A stretch of DNA of 50,822 nt from Tenacibaculum finnmarkense. Lineage in GTDB: Bacteria; Bacteroidota; Bacteroidia; Flavobacteriales; Flavobacteriaceae. Made by a program: the position numbers and the translations under genes. Below the pieces are notes generated by a model, which ran no database searches, was not told the origin of the DNA, and saw nothing but the letters and a program-made list of their open reading frames with translations. Below are positions 7,689 through 16,003 of this stretch, one piece after another (within the stretch, counting starts at the first letter, position 1; every line of letters starts with the position of its first letter). The DNA lies in NCBI RefSeq assembly GCF_900239185.1, contig NZ_OENA01000085.1, positions 1,123 through 51,944 on the forward strand, in the 5' to 3' direction.

Positions 7689-9188
7689 TTAATATCTAAA
7701 ATAATTACCACAATTAGGATAGTTTACCTGCGGATTGGTGTTTTTTATATAACTTATTATTGATGCTGCTGCCGAAATATTTTGAACCTCGCTGTTTTTG
7801 GGGAATAAATTATCATAAACAGCGGGTATATAATCGGTTAAACCTACCGAAACAACGGTATTATAGTCTAATAGATTTCCTAATTCATCTCTAATTTCAA
7901 TAACTCTTCCTATTTTTTTAATTTGAATACCTGAATAATAAAAGCCCGACTTCGATTCTATTAAAAAATTTTTAATTTGTCCGATAGTCATTTCGTATTT
8001 AACAGTTCCGTTATTAAATGGTTCAATAGTATAGATGTCTCTTTTAGTAATCGCTCCTTGATTTAACGAACTTCTAATCCCTCCTGTATTTTGAAAAGAA
8101 ACTGTTACATTCATGGTTGCTTTAAGCGCATCGGCATATAAACACCCTACTTGATTTCTTTGGTGGTTAATTAATGAATTTCCTATTACTTCTTCTAATT
8201 CGGGTACATTATTATATGTATCAATAACGCTCTTCAGCTCTTGGTCATATTCTAAAACCTCCTCTAAATTAATAAGCGTGTACTTGCTACTAGTAATGGA
8301 TTTATTTTTTACAGATAGTTCTATTTTTCCTAAATTTTTTAAATAAGAACCTGATTGATAAATAGGAATTCCGTTTTCTTTTGTATTAATTTCTTGATGC
8401 GAATGCCCGCCTATAATTAAATCGAAGTAAGGAAATTTATTCGCTAATTGAACATCGCCTAAATTACGACTACTTGTGTGTCCTAAATGTGTTAATGCGA
8501 TAAAAAGATCGGAATCTTCTGATTTTTTAACATCTTTATATTTATTTACGACCGTTTCTGGACGTTCAAATTTCATTTCTTTAACTTTCCATGGATGCGT
8601 AGAAGGAATTGTTCCGTTCTTTTTTCCGTTGGTTTCCACCAAGCCTAAAAAAGTGATTTTTATATCATTTTTTGAAACCGTATAAAATTCATTTGGCTGT
8701 GGAACTCCTGAATTTAACATGTCTACATTCGCGCAGACCCAATTAAAATTAGCTTGCTCTATCCGCTTTTTTAATATAGCTTCGCCATAATCAAATTCGT
8801 GATTTCCTAATACTGATACATCAAAACCTACTTTATTCATCACATCAATCATCGGAAAACCTTGATCATCTTTATAATTATCAACTACGGGGCTTCCTGA
8901 AAATAGATCGCCACTACAAGCAACGATAACATTTTTAGTCTCTTTTTCTTTATCTATTAAATACTTTATTTTCGCAAAATTGTCTAACTGAGCATGTTGG
9001 TCATTCACAAAAAATATCGTTACTTTCTTTTCTACACCTTCGTTTAAATCATTATTTTCTGATAATTCATTATTTTTAATACCGTTTGAAGAGCATGATA
9101 ACAGCGTACTTATTAATAGAATACTAATATGAAATAAAATTTTATGTATCATGTTTGTCATGCTTGCCATGTTTATCATGTTTATCAT
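7689..9188 (-). CDS. bifunctional metallophosphatase/5'-nucleotidase lipoprotein
   Basis: The frame is open from an ATG at 9230, but a -7 box (TAAATTTG, reverse of 9206-9213) lies inside that extension, so the start is 9188 or one of the four further in-frame ATGs down to 9152. From 9152 the N-terminus MIHKILFHISILLISTLLSC is a standard lipoprotein signal. The N-terminal calcineurin-like domain shows NDQHAQ, SGDLFSG, GNHEFD, THLGH and GGHSHQ metal ligands; the C-terminal 5'-nucleotidase domain has the substrate loop NTGGIRSSL. The enzyme would release phosphate from extracellular or periplasmic nucleotides. About 490 residues, close to family length. Its presence between purC and phoH may be an insertion together with the toxin-antitoxin pair. 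Confidence 0.9.
   Translation of the reverse strand: MINMINMASMTNMIHKILFHISILLISTLLSCSSNGIKNNELSENNDLNEGVEKKVTIFFVNDQHAQLDNFAKIKYLIDKEKETKNVIVACSGDLFSGSPVVDNYKDDQGFPMIDVMNKVGFDVSVLGNHEFDYGEAILKKRIEQANFNWVCANVDMLNSGVPQPNEFYTVSKNDIKITFLGLVETNGKKNGTIPSTHPWKVKEMKFERPETVVNKYKDVKKSEDSDLFIALTHLGHTSSRNLGDVQLANKFPYFDLIIGGHSHQEINTKENGIPIYQSGSYLKNLGKIELSVKNKSITSSKYTLINLEEVLEYDQELKSVIDTYNNVPELEEVIGNSLINHQRNQVGCLYADALKATMNVTVSFQNTGGIRSSLNQGAITKRDIYTIEPFNNGTVKYEMTIGQIKNFLIESKSGFYYSGIQIKKIGRVIEIRDELGNLLDYNTVVSVGLTDYIPAVYDNLFPKNSEVQNISAAASIISYIKNTNPQVNYPNCGNYFRY
9150..9188 (-). repeat. 9-bp tandem repeat carrying five in-frame ATG codons
   Basis: On the minus strand ATGATAAAC is repeated four times with small changes and followed by a fifth ATG, encoding MINMINMASMTNM directly before the lipoprotein signal. 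The period is a multiple of three, so copy-number change would keep the frame. Confidence 0.85.
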
Positions 9189-9304
9189 CGGGTGTTTTTT
9201 TTCAACAAATTTAATCAATATAGTATACATTATAGATGTAGTGCATTAAAAATAAAAATCTACCGAAAACTGAATTTCATAGTAAATAATCCAAAAATTA
9301 TTCT

Positions 9305-9328
9305 TAAATTTGTATCCAAGTAGATACA
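9305..9328 (+). promoter_or_regulatory. promoter -7 box and palindromic operator candidate of the toxin-antitoxin module
   Basis: TAAATTTG at 9305-9312 fits the TAnnTTTG -7 consensus. It overlaps a perfect 6-bp inverted repeat, TGTATC (9311-9316) and GATACA (9323-9328), with a 6-base spacer. The placement over the expected transcript start suits autorepression by the antitoxin or the complex (inference). No TTG was found at the -33 distance. Confidence 0.6.
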
Positions 9329-9333
9329 GTATT

Positions 9334-9633
9334 ATGTTCTTTATTGAGAAAACAACTGAATTTGACAAATGGCTGAAAAAGTTGAAAGACTTCAAAGCAA
9401 AAGCTAAAATTTTGTTCAGAATTCAAAAATTGGAATCTGACGAACATTTTGGAGATTGTAAAACTGTTGGCGATGGAATTCGGGAAATGCGAATAAATTT
9501 TGCAAAAGGCTACAGAATTTACTTCAAAGAAAAAGATGGAAAAGTAATTGTTCTGCTAATTGGTGGAGATAAATCAACACAACAAAAGGACATTACGAAA
9601 GCGAAAGAAATTTGGAAAAAATTAAATAAATAG
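9334..9633 (+). CDS. RelE/ParE-superfamily addiction-module toxin (HI1419 type)
   Basis: 99 residues from the ATG at 9334; an in-frame TTG at 9310 lies within the -7 box and is not a plausible start. The sequence TTEFDKWLKKLKD, then VGDGIREMRI, GYRIYF and GGDKSTQQKDI closely follows the 'putative addiction module killer protein' family (upstream gene of the HI1419/HI1420 pair), a HigB/RelE-like fold whose members usually cleave mRNA on the ribosome. Toxin precedes antitoxin, as in this family, with only 3 bases between them. The pair sits between purC and phoH, genes that are close neighbours in related genomes as I recall. Confidence 0.9.
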   Translation: MFFIEKTTEFDKWLKKLKDFKAKAKILFRIQKLESDEHFGDCKTVGDGIREMRINFAKGYRIYFKEKDGKVIVLLIGGDKSTQQKDITKAKEIWKKLNK

Positions 9634-9636
9634 AAA

Positions 9637-9921
9637 ATGGAAACTTCAAGATTTGAAATAGCTGATTATTTGGAAAGCAAAGAAATGATTGCGGAATATC
9701 TTAACACAGTTTTGGAAGAAGGTAATAATGCAGATGTAATTAATGCAATCGGGAATATTGCTAAAGCTATCGGGATGACAAAAATTGCAGAAGAAACAGG
9801 TTTAAGCAGACCGAGTTTGTACAAAGCGTTATCAGATGGAGCGAAACCTCAATTTGCAACAATTATGAAAGTATTAAAAGCAATCGGAGGGCAAATACAA
9901 GTAAATCCAGCATCTGCCTGA
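9637..9921 (+). CDS. addiction-module antitoxin with HTH domain (HI1420 type)
   Basis: 94 residues. The N-terminus FEIADYLESKEMIAEYLN is typical of the HI1420-like antidote family, and the C-terminal two thirds hold a Cro/C1-type helix-turn-helix with GMTKIAEETGLSRPSLYKAL as the recognition region. It would bind and neutralise the toxin encoded immediately upstream, and the HTH is the likely binder of the palindrome at 9311-9328. The translation initiation site lies within AATAGAAAATG directly after the toxin stop, so both are made from one transcript. Confidence 0.9.
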   Translation: METSRFEIADYLESKEMIAEYLNTVLEEGNNADVINAIGNIAKAIGMTKIAEETGLSRPSLYKALSDGAKPQFATIMKVLKAIGGQIQVNPASA

Positions 9922-10090
9922 AAAAATAACGCACCACAACAAAATATATAATTTAGGCATTGCTAGTACTCGCCTACTTACGAAAATCTTTTTCCGTTTT
10001 TATTTACTAAATTTAGTGCTTCAAAAACGCAACAAACCATATATAAATCGATAACTTCTACGCTATAATACCAAACATTTTTTTAATTAA
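9922..10090. other. non-coding tail of the toxin-antitoxin module
   Basis: No open frame. It contains two imperfect direct repeats about 95 bases apart, ending CAACAAAATATATAA (9938-9952) and CAACAAACCATATATAA (10030-10046), and a 12-bp palindrome ACTAAATTTAGT near 10006-10017. This composition resembles conserved sequences seen beside small gene cassettes in flavobacteria, from memory only. Confidence 0.4.
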
Positions 10091-10131
10091 AAAAGACTAT
10101 TTAAACGGCTCATTCGTTTAAATAGTCTTTT
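10091..10131. terminator. strong bidirectional terminator between antitoxin and phoH
   Basis: A perfect 17-bp stem, AAAAGACTATTTAAACG (10091-10107) with its complement at 10115-10131, and a 7-base loop. A-rich and T-rich flanks allow it to end both the plus-strand toxin-antitoxin transcript and the minus-strand phoH transcript. Confidence 0.9.
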
Positions 10132-10157
10132 AATTTCTGAAAATTAAAAAACAGGCG

Positions 10158-11120
10158 TTACTCCGTTTCGATACTTTTATAAGCTTTAATAATTTTTTTA
10201 ATCAATCGATGACGCACTACATCTTTATCATCAAGATATACTTGGGCAATACCGTTAATATCTTTTAATGCCAACAAAGCTTCTTTTAAACCCGAAACCT
10301 GTTTACGTGGTAAATCTATTTGCCCAGGATCGCCAGTAATAATAAACTTTGCATTTTTCCCCATTCTTGTTAAAAACATTTTCATCTGATTATGGGTTGT
10401 ATTCTGCGCTTCATCTAAAATAACAAAAGCGTTGTCTAGCGTTCTTCCACGCATAAATGCCAACGGAGCAATTTGAATGATGCCTTTTTCAATATGCGAT
10501 TCTAATTTTTCATGAGGAATCATATCACGCAAAGCGTCATATAAAGGTTGCATGTACGGATCTAATTTTTCTTTTAAATCGCCAGGTAAAAACCCTAAGT
10601 TTTCGCCCGATTCTACCGCAGGACGTGTTAATATTATTTTACGGACTTCTTTTTCTTTCAATGCTTTTACAGCCAAAGCCACCGCCGTATATGTTTTACC
10701 TGTTCCTGCAGGACCTACGGCAAAAAGCATATCATTTTTACTCATTAAATCAACCATTTTCCGTTGATTTGAGGTTTGCGGTTTTATTAAATTACCATTA
10801 ACGCCATGCACTAAAACGCCTTCTATTTTAGCCGACTTTCTAAATTCTTCTTCTTTTCCTGTGGCTGTTAAAATACGTTCAATACTATTTTCATCTAATT
10901 TATTGTACTTATTAAAATACTTAATTAGCATGCCTAAACGTTTTTCTAGCTCATCTAAAATTTCAGGTTCGCCATATAATTTTAATTTATTTCCTCTAGA
11001 TACAATTTTAACTTTTGGAAAATACTTTTTTAGCGTTGTAATAGTACTATCTTGCGCTCCAAAAAATTCATTTGGATCAATTTCTGTTAATTCAAAGATA
11101 CGTTCGTTCAAAAGATACAT
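10158..11120 (-). CDS. phoH: PhoH family ATPase
   Basis: 320 residues, the common PhoH/PhoL length. A short KH-like N-terminal region (about residues 25-100) precedes the P-loop domain with GPAGTGKTYTAVALAV (about 138), RPAVESGENLGFLPGD, and the Walker B motif VILDEAQNTT. The family is linked to RNA handling and stress in several bacteria, with no firm biochemical role. It is divergent from the SAM hydrolase gene at 11246, and shares the 125-base intergenic region with it. Confidence 0.95.
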   Translation of the reverse strand: MYLLNERIFELTEIDPNEFFGAQDSTITTLKKYFPKVKIVSRGNKLKLYGEPEILDELEKRLGMLIKYFNKYNKLDENSIERILTATGKEEEFRKSAKIEGVLVHGVNGNLIKPQTSNQRKMVDLMSKNDMLFAVGPAGTGKTYTAVALAVKALKEKEVRKIILTRPAVESGENLGFLPGDLKEKLDPYMQPLYDALRDMIPHEKLESHIEKGIIQIAPLAFMRGRTLDNAFVILDEAQNTTHNQMKMFLTRMGKNAKFIITGDPGQIDLPRKQVSGLKEALLALKDINGIAQVYLDDKDVVRHRLIKKIIKAYKSIETE

Positions 11121-11245
11121 GTTTTAATATTATTCAGTTTAAAAATAATGATTATTTTTATTGAATTATGTAATTTTGCCATAAAATTTAAGGTACTATT
11201 TTAAAGTACACTACTTAACAAATAATTAATACGCAGTTATATTTA

Positions 11246-12109
11246 ATGTCTCTAATCACTTTAACCACCGATTTTGGAATAAAAGACCACTTTGTAAGTG
11301 CCGTTAAAGGAGCTATTTATAGTGAATTACCTGAGGTGAAAATTGTTGATATCACACATCATATTACCCCTTTTAACATTACAGAAACTGCTTATATTTT
11401 AAGAAACACCTATAAAAGCTTCCCTGACAAAACAATACATATTATTGGTGTAGATTCTGAACTAAGTGCCGAAAACAAACATATCGCTATTGAATTAGAC
11501 AATCATTATTTTATTTGCCCTGACAATGGCATTATTTCAATGATTACTTCAGATATAAAACCCACAAAAATTGTTGAAATAAACATTCACAATCATATTG
11601 AAACTAGTTTTCCGGTGCTCGATGTTTTTGTGCAAGTTGCCTCACACATTGCACGTGGAGGTAGCTTAAATGTTATTGGAAAAGAAATTGACGTATATAA
11701 AAATAGTGTTGAAATAAAAACAACCGTAAATAAGCAACAAACTATTATTAGTGGCGGAGTTATTTATACCGATAATTATGGGAATGTAATTACCAATATT
11801 GATAAAAAACTATTTAAATCCGTAGGAAAAGGGCGAAATTTTATTATTACAGCCAAGCGCTATACCTTTACTAAAATTTACAAACGCTATAACGAAATTG
11901 TAGACTATGCAATTCCGAAAGAAAAAAGAAATAATGACGGCGAAAAATTAGCCATTTTTAATTCGTCAGGGTTTTTAGAAATTGCCATTTACAGAAGCAA
12001 CTTAAACACTGTTGGAGGAGCCTCTACCCTATTAGGATTAGGATACCGAGACAGTATTACTGTTGAATTTGATGCTATTCCTTCAGCTAAATTTACCACC
12101 GAAAACTAA
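11246..12109 (+). CDS. S-adenosylmethionine hydroxide adenosyltransferase (DUF62 family)
   Basis: 287 residues, typical length. The N-terminus LITLTTDFGIKDHFVSAVKG carries the conserved TTDFG...D motif that binds SAM, and the C-terminal barrel contains SGGVIYTDNYGNVITNI. Family members hydrolyse SAM to adenosine and methionine; fluorinase and chlorinase are rare relatives with distinct loops that I do not see here. A -7 box TAATTTTG occurs at 11171-11178. It is followed, after 74 bases, by a GNAT gene and gldFG, an arrangement consistent with a loose operon. Confidence 0.9.
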   Translation: MSLITLTTDFGIKDHFVSAVKGAIYSELPEVKIVDITHHITPFNITETAYILRNTYKSFPDKTIHIIGVDSELSAENKHIAIELDNHYFICPDNGIISMITSDIKPTKIVEINIHNHIETSFPVLDVFVQVASHIARGGSLNVIGKEIDVYKNSVEIKTTVNKQQTIISGGVIYTDNYGNVITNIDKKLFKSVGKGRNFIITAKRYTFTKIYKRYNEIVDYAIPKEKRNNDGEKLAIFNSSGFLEIAIYRSNLNTVGGASTLLGLGYRDSITVEFDAIPSAKFTTEN

Positions 12110-12183
12110 AAAAAACTTTTTAGCTAATTTTCAATAACAAACCTCTAAACTTAGAGTATTAATAAAACCAGACGTTTACAATA

Positions 12184-12717
12184 ATGAATTACCCCACAAT
12201 TTTCCCAAAACTTTCTACAGAAAGATTAACATTACGCCAAGTATCTTTTAACGATAAAAGAGCTATTTTTAAATTGCGTTCTAACAAAGAAATTAACAAA
12301 TTAATTACAAGAGAAACCCCTAAAAATTTAAATGATGCTGATGCTTTTATTCAAGCTTGTTTAGATAATTTTGAAACTCAAAGCGGTATTTTTTGGGCAA
12401 TTGAATTGCAAGAAAGTGCTAAAATTATTGGCTCAATTAATCTTTATGATATAAATTCGGAAGATAATTCGGCAAAAATAAGCTATGAACTAATGCCTGA
12501 TTATCAAAAAGAAGGTTTTATGGATCAAAGCATGAAAACTATTTTAGCGTTTACACAATTAACTGCCGAATTAAAAACTATTGATGCCATTACCCATCAA
12601 AATAATTCTGATGCGATAACGTTATTAGAAAAAAATCAATTTATTTTACAAGAAAATAAAAAAGAAGATTTACCAGAAGACAATGCTATTTTTCGTCTTG
12701 ACATAAACCAAGAATAA
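12184..12717 (+). CDS. GNAT family N-acetyltransferase
   Basis: 177 residues. The opening STERLTLRQVSFNDKRAIFKLR, the central GSINLYDINSEDNSAKISYELMP and the acetyl-CoA-region YQKEGFMDQSMKTIL follow the RimJ/RimL-like GNAT fold. The acceptor substrate is unknown. The pyrophosphate-binding loop is degenerate (YQKEGFM where Q/R-x-x-G-x-G/A is usual), but this is common in the group. Its stop codon TAA overlaps the gldF ATG by one base, so it is translationally coupled to the gliding genes. Confidence 0.85.
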   Translation: MNYPTIFPKLSTERLTLRQVSFNDKRAIFKLRSNKEINKLITRETPKNLNDADAFIQACLDNFETQSGIFWAIELQESAKIIGSINLYDINSEDNSAKISYELMPDYQKEGFMDQSMKTILAFTQLTAELKTIDAITHQNNSDAITLLEKNQFILQENKKEDLPEDNAIFRLDINQE

Positions 12718-13436
12718 TGTATTCAATACTAAAAAAAGAAATTAATTCATTTTTTTCATCCTCAATAGCGTATTTAGTTATTGGGGTATTTTTACTTGTA
12801 AATGGCTTATTTTTATGGGTTTTTAAAGATACTTCTAATATTTTAAATGCAGGTTTTGCTGATATGAGTTCTTTCTTTTACCTAGCGCCTTGGTTTTTTT
12901 TATTTTTGATTCCTGCCATTACCATGAAAAGTTTTGCTGATGAATTTAACAGTGGAACTATTGAGCTATTAAGAACAAAACCAGTAACCGATTGGCAAAT
13001 TGTTGTCGGGAAATTTTTAGCCTGCCTAGTATTAGTTTGCATTGCTTTAGCACCAACATTAACCTACGTTTATACCATTTATACACTTGGAAACCCTGTT
13101 GGTAATGTAGATATTGGCAGTACCATTGGTTCGTATTTAGGGCTTCTTTTTTTAGCCGCAACTTATACCGCAATTGGTTTATTTACCTCTACGCTTTCTA
13201 AAAATCAAATTGTCGCGTTTATTTTAAGCGTTTTTATCAGCTTTATTTTGTTCTACGGATTTGACTCTTTAAGTTCTTCTTTTGGAAATTCAGGATATAC
13301 GCTACAACAATTTGGAATGTACGAACATTTTAAAAGTATTAGTCGTGGTGTTTTAGATACCCGCGATATTATTTATTTTATCAGCCTTACTTTTTTCTTT
13401 TTATTGATGACCAAACAACAGTTAAAAAATGAATAA
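12717..13436 (+). CDS. gldF: gliding motility ABC transporter permease GldF
   Basis: 239 residues with six predicted membrane segments (from about residue 14 to the C-terminus), of the ABC-2 type permease family. The segment SFADEFNSGTIELLRTKPVTDWQIVVGKFLA is the typical coupling region. GldF works with GldG and the ATPase GldA in an ABC complex needed for gliding or for polysaccharide/gliding-linked export in some flavobacteria. It overlaps the GNAT gene by one base and gldG by eight. gldA is not in the window. Confidence 0.95.
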   Translation: MYSILKKEINSFFSSSIAYLVIGVFLLVNGLFLWVFKDTSNILNAGFADMSSFFYLAPWFFLFLIPAITMKSFADEFNSGTIELLRTKPVTDWQIVVGKFLACLVLVCIALAPTLTYVYTIYTLGNPVGNVDIGSTIGSYLGLLFLAATYTAIGLFTSTLSKNQIVAFILSVFISFILFYGFDSLSSSFGNSGYTLQQFGMYEHFKSISRGVLDTRDIIYFISLTFFFLLMTKQQLKNE

Positions 13437-15072
13437 AAAGCTACAATATAGCGCCTTTGCTTTCTTCGGATTATTATTGATAAACTACCTTTCAAACTCC
13501 GTTTACAAACGCTTCGATTTAACACAAGACAACCGTTATACGATTTCTAAAACCAGTATTAATCTATTGGATAAATTAGAAAACATTATTTTTATTAACG
13601 TTTATTTAGAAGGCGATTTCCCTGCAGAATTTAAGCGCTTACAAACCGAAACACGTCAATTTTTAGAAGAATTAAAAGCCCTAAATTCAAACGTTCAATT
13701 TCGATTTATCAACCCGAATAATATTCGTGAAAAACTAATAAAAAAAGGCATGATGCCTAGTCAATTAACTGTCGAAGAAGACGGGAAATTGTCGGAAGCT
13801 ATTATTTTTCCTTGGGCAGAAATTAGCAGCGGACAAAAAACTGAATTGGTTTCTTTATTACCAAATACTATAGCAAAAACACAAGAAAAACAGCTACAAA
13901 ATGCCATTGAAAAACTAGAATATTCTTTTGCAAATGCGATAAACAATATTACAAGAAATCAAAAACAAAAAATCGCCGTAATTGCTGGTAATGGTGAATT
14001 AGAAGATATCGATGTATATAGTTTACTGACAGAAATTAGTCAAAAATATCGTTTGGCAAAATTTACTTTAGACAGTGTGGCAAAAAACCCTCAGAAAACA
14101 CTTAGCGATTTAACCAAGTATGATTTAGCTATTATCGCAAAACCTACCGAACGTTTTACCGAACAAGAAAAATTCACACTCGATCAGTTTATTAGCAATG
14201 GCGGTAAAACTCTTTGGATGCTTGACACCAATTATGCCGATACCGACAGCCTGTATAATAATGGAAAAATGCTCGCTTTTCCACGTGATTTAAACCTAAC
14301 AGACCTATTATTTAGCTATCAAGTTCGTGTTAATAACACATTAATTCAAGATTTATATTCGGCTAAAATACCGTTAGCAACAGGAAACACAGGAAATCAA
14401 GCACAGTTTAAGCACTTAAATTGGTTTTATCATCCGCTAGTAAATGGAAACCCAAACCACCCGATTACCAAAAATATTGCTCCTGTTCGTTTTCGTTTTA
14501 CCACGCAAATAGACACCTTAAAAGGACACATCAAAAAAACACCGTTATTTGTTACGTCTCTTTTAACAAAAAAAATAGGAACGCCTAATTTTGTAGCATT
14601 GCAAAGTATTGCAAAACAACCTAAAGAAAAACAATACAATAGCGGGCGACAATTGTTAGCCGTTTTGTTAGAAGGCGATTTTAATTCGGCATATAAAAAC
14701 AGAACAAAACCATTTAATACACCACTTTTTAAAGCTAAAAGTACTGCAAATAAAATGGTTGTTATTGCCGATGGTGATGTGGCTAGAAATCAAATTTTAA
14801 AAGGAAAACCACACGATTTAGCCTTAGATAAATGGACTGGCGAACAGTTTGGAAACAAAGAATTTTTAATCAATACCATTGATTATTTACTAGACGATAC
14901 TGGCTTAATTAACCTAAGAAATAAAACCGTACAAATAAACTTATTAAATAAGAAAAAAGCCTACACTCAAAAACGTTTTTGGCAATTTATAAATATCGGT
15001 ATTCCCTTGCTTTTACTAGCTTTATTCGGTTTTGGATTTCGTTATTTTAGGAAGAAAAAATATGGAAATTAG
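13429..15072 (+). CDS. gldG: gliding motility ABC transporter substrate-binding-like protein GldG
   Basis: 547 residues. An N-terminal membrane helix (about 8-26, YSAFAFFGLLLINYLSNSVY) and a C-terminal helix (about 520-540) bracket a large periplasmic region of the GldG/ABC-type uncharacterised transport family, with SNGGKTLWMLD and PHDLALDKWTGEQFGNKEFL-type segments. It overlaps the gldF stop by 8 bases. Repeat copy 3 begins just past its stop, where a terminator would be expected. Confidence 0.95.
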   Translation: MNKKLQYSAFAFFGLLLINYLSNSVYKRFDLTQDNRYTISKTSINLLDKLENIIFINVYLEGDFPAEFKRLQTETRQFLEELKALNSNVQFRFINPNNIREKLIKKGMMPSQLTVEEDGKLSEAIIFPWAEISSGQKTELVSLLPNTIAKTQEKQLQNAIEKLEYSFANAINNITRNQKQKIAVIAGNGELEDIDVYSLLTEISQKYRLAKFTLDSVAKNPQKTLSDLTKYDLAIIAKPTERFTEQEKFTLDQFISNGGKTLWMLDTNYADTDSLYNNGKMLAFPRDLNLTDLLFSYQVRVNNTLIQDLYSAKIPLATGNTGNQAQFKHLNWFYHPLVNGNPNHPITKNIAPVRFRFTTQIDTLKGHIKKTPLFVTSLLTKKIGTPNFVALQSIAKQPKEKQYNSGRQLLAVLLEGDFNSAYKNRTKPFNTPLFKAKSTANKMVVIADGDVARNQILKGKPHDLALDKWTGEQFGNKEFLINTIDYLLDDTGLINLRNKTVQINLLNKKKAYTQKRFWQFINIGIPLLLLALFGFGFRYFRKKKYGN

Positions 15073-15094
15073 GCAATATCTTCAAAATAAGCAC

Positions 15095-15187
15095 AAAACC
15101 CTAGCCCCGATTGTAGCAATTGTTTGAGCTCCTTTTTTTGATTTTTCTTCAAAAAAAGAGCGAGTGCGAAAAGCGGGAAATAGCTTC
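15095..15187 (+). repeat. dispersed repeat, copy 3 (diverged)
   Basis: Shares CTAGCCCCGATTG (15101-), GTTTGAGCTC, a perfect inner stem CTTTTTTTGA/TCAAAAAAAG and GCGGGAAATAGCTTC with the other copies, but lacks their leading AAATTAGTACAAATG block. It lies between convergent genes gldG and the aquaporin gene and, with its hairpin, may act as their terminator. Confidence 0.85.
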
Positions 15188-15202
15188 TAATAAAAAAGGA
15201 AA

Positions 15203-15844
15203 TTACTTGACTAATTTCCAAGAAAAGACAGCTAATATCGCGCCTAAAATAGGGGCTAAAATATACAACCACAAATGCTCTAAATGTCCTGAAATTAAAG
15301 CGGGAGCAATTGAACGTACTGGGTTCATGGATGCTTTTGTCATCGGGCCTGCAAACATGGCTTCTAGTAAAACTACGCCTCCAATTGCAATTCCTGCCAT
15401 TACGCCAACTTCCTTGCTTCCTGACGAAACATTGATAATGGTTAGCATTAAAAAGAAGGTTAATAATAGCTCTAAAATAAATGCACGCCACGGCACAATT
15501 GACGGAATTGTTGCCCCAAAATATTCACTTTCGGGGAATAAAACCCAGAGCATACAGCTTGCTAATATTGCTCCTATTAATTGAAAAATAATATACTTTG
15601 GAACTTCTTTCCACGGAAATTTTTTAGCAAAAGCGAAAGCAATAGTGACCGCAGGATTAAAATGTGCGCCCGAAATTTCGCCAAAAGCATAAATCATCGC
15701 CATTACTATTAACCCCCAAGTTATGGCAACGCCCGTATGGGTTAAATCTGTTCCGCCGGTAATTTCATTTACCGTCATCGCTCCTGTTCCGCAGAAAATT
15801 AAGGCAAAAGTTCCTATTAATTCTGAAATATATTTTTTCTTCAT
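15203..15844 (-). CDS. MIP family channel (aquaporin/glyceroporin)
   Basis: 213 residues from the ATG at 15844; a second ATG at 15871 adds nine polar residues before the first membrane helix and is less likely. Six membrane helices and two half-helices fit an MIP channel. The first signature is the usual NPA (residues 63-65, HFNPAVT); the second is NPV (174-176, SMNPVRS) with the selectivity-filter arginine at 177. Water versus glycerol selectivity cannot be decided by eye. The gene is minus strand, convergent with gldG. Confidence 0.9.
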   Translation of the reverse strand: MKKKYISELIGTFALIFCGTGAMTVNEITGGTDLTHTGVAITWGLIVMAMIYAFGEISGAHFNPAVTIAFAFAKKFPWKEVPKYIIFQLIGAILASCMLWVLFPESEYFGATIPSIVPWRAFILELLLTFFLMLTIINVSSGSKEVGVMAGIAIGGVVLLEAMFAGPMTKASMNPVRSIAPALISGHLEHLWLYILAPILGAILAVFSWKLVK

Positions 15845-15991
15845 TTTGCAAATATGAACTAAATATTTCATATTTATTTGATATTTATTTTACCTTTTTA
15901 ACAACTAAATTTTGTCTTTTAAATATCGATTGATAAAAACCGACTTCCTTTGATTTTTTACATTTATAGGAATCTTTCAATAAACAAATAG

Positions 15992-15999
15992 TAATTTTG
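15992..15999 (+). promoter_or_regulatory. -7 box abutting the BaiN-like gene
   Basis: TAATTTTG fits TAnnTTTG; its last G is four bases before the ATG at 16004, so transcription would begin at or next to the start codon. No -33 TTG at the expected spacing. Confidence 0.45.
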
Positions 16000-16003
16000 C
16001 AAA

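Noticed and set aside
15069..15491. 140-codon minus-strand frame across the 3' part of the aquaporin gene
   Set aside because: It lies in another frame of the aquaporin gene and runs into the repeat; Arg/Phe/Cys-rich with no homology that I recognise.
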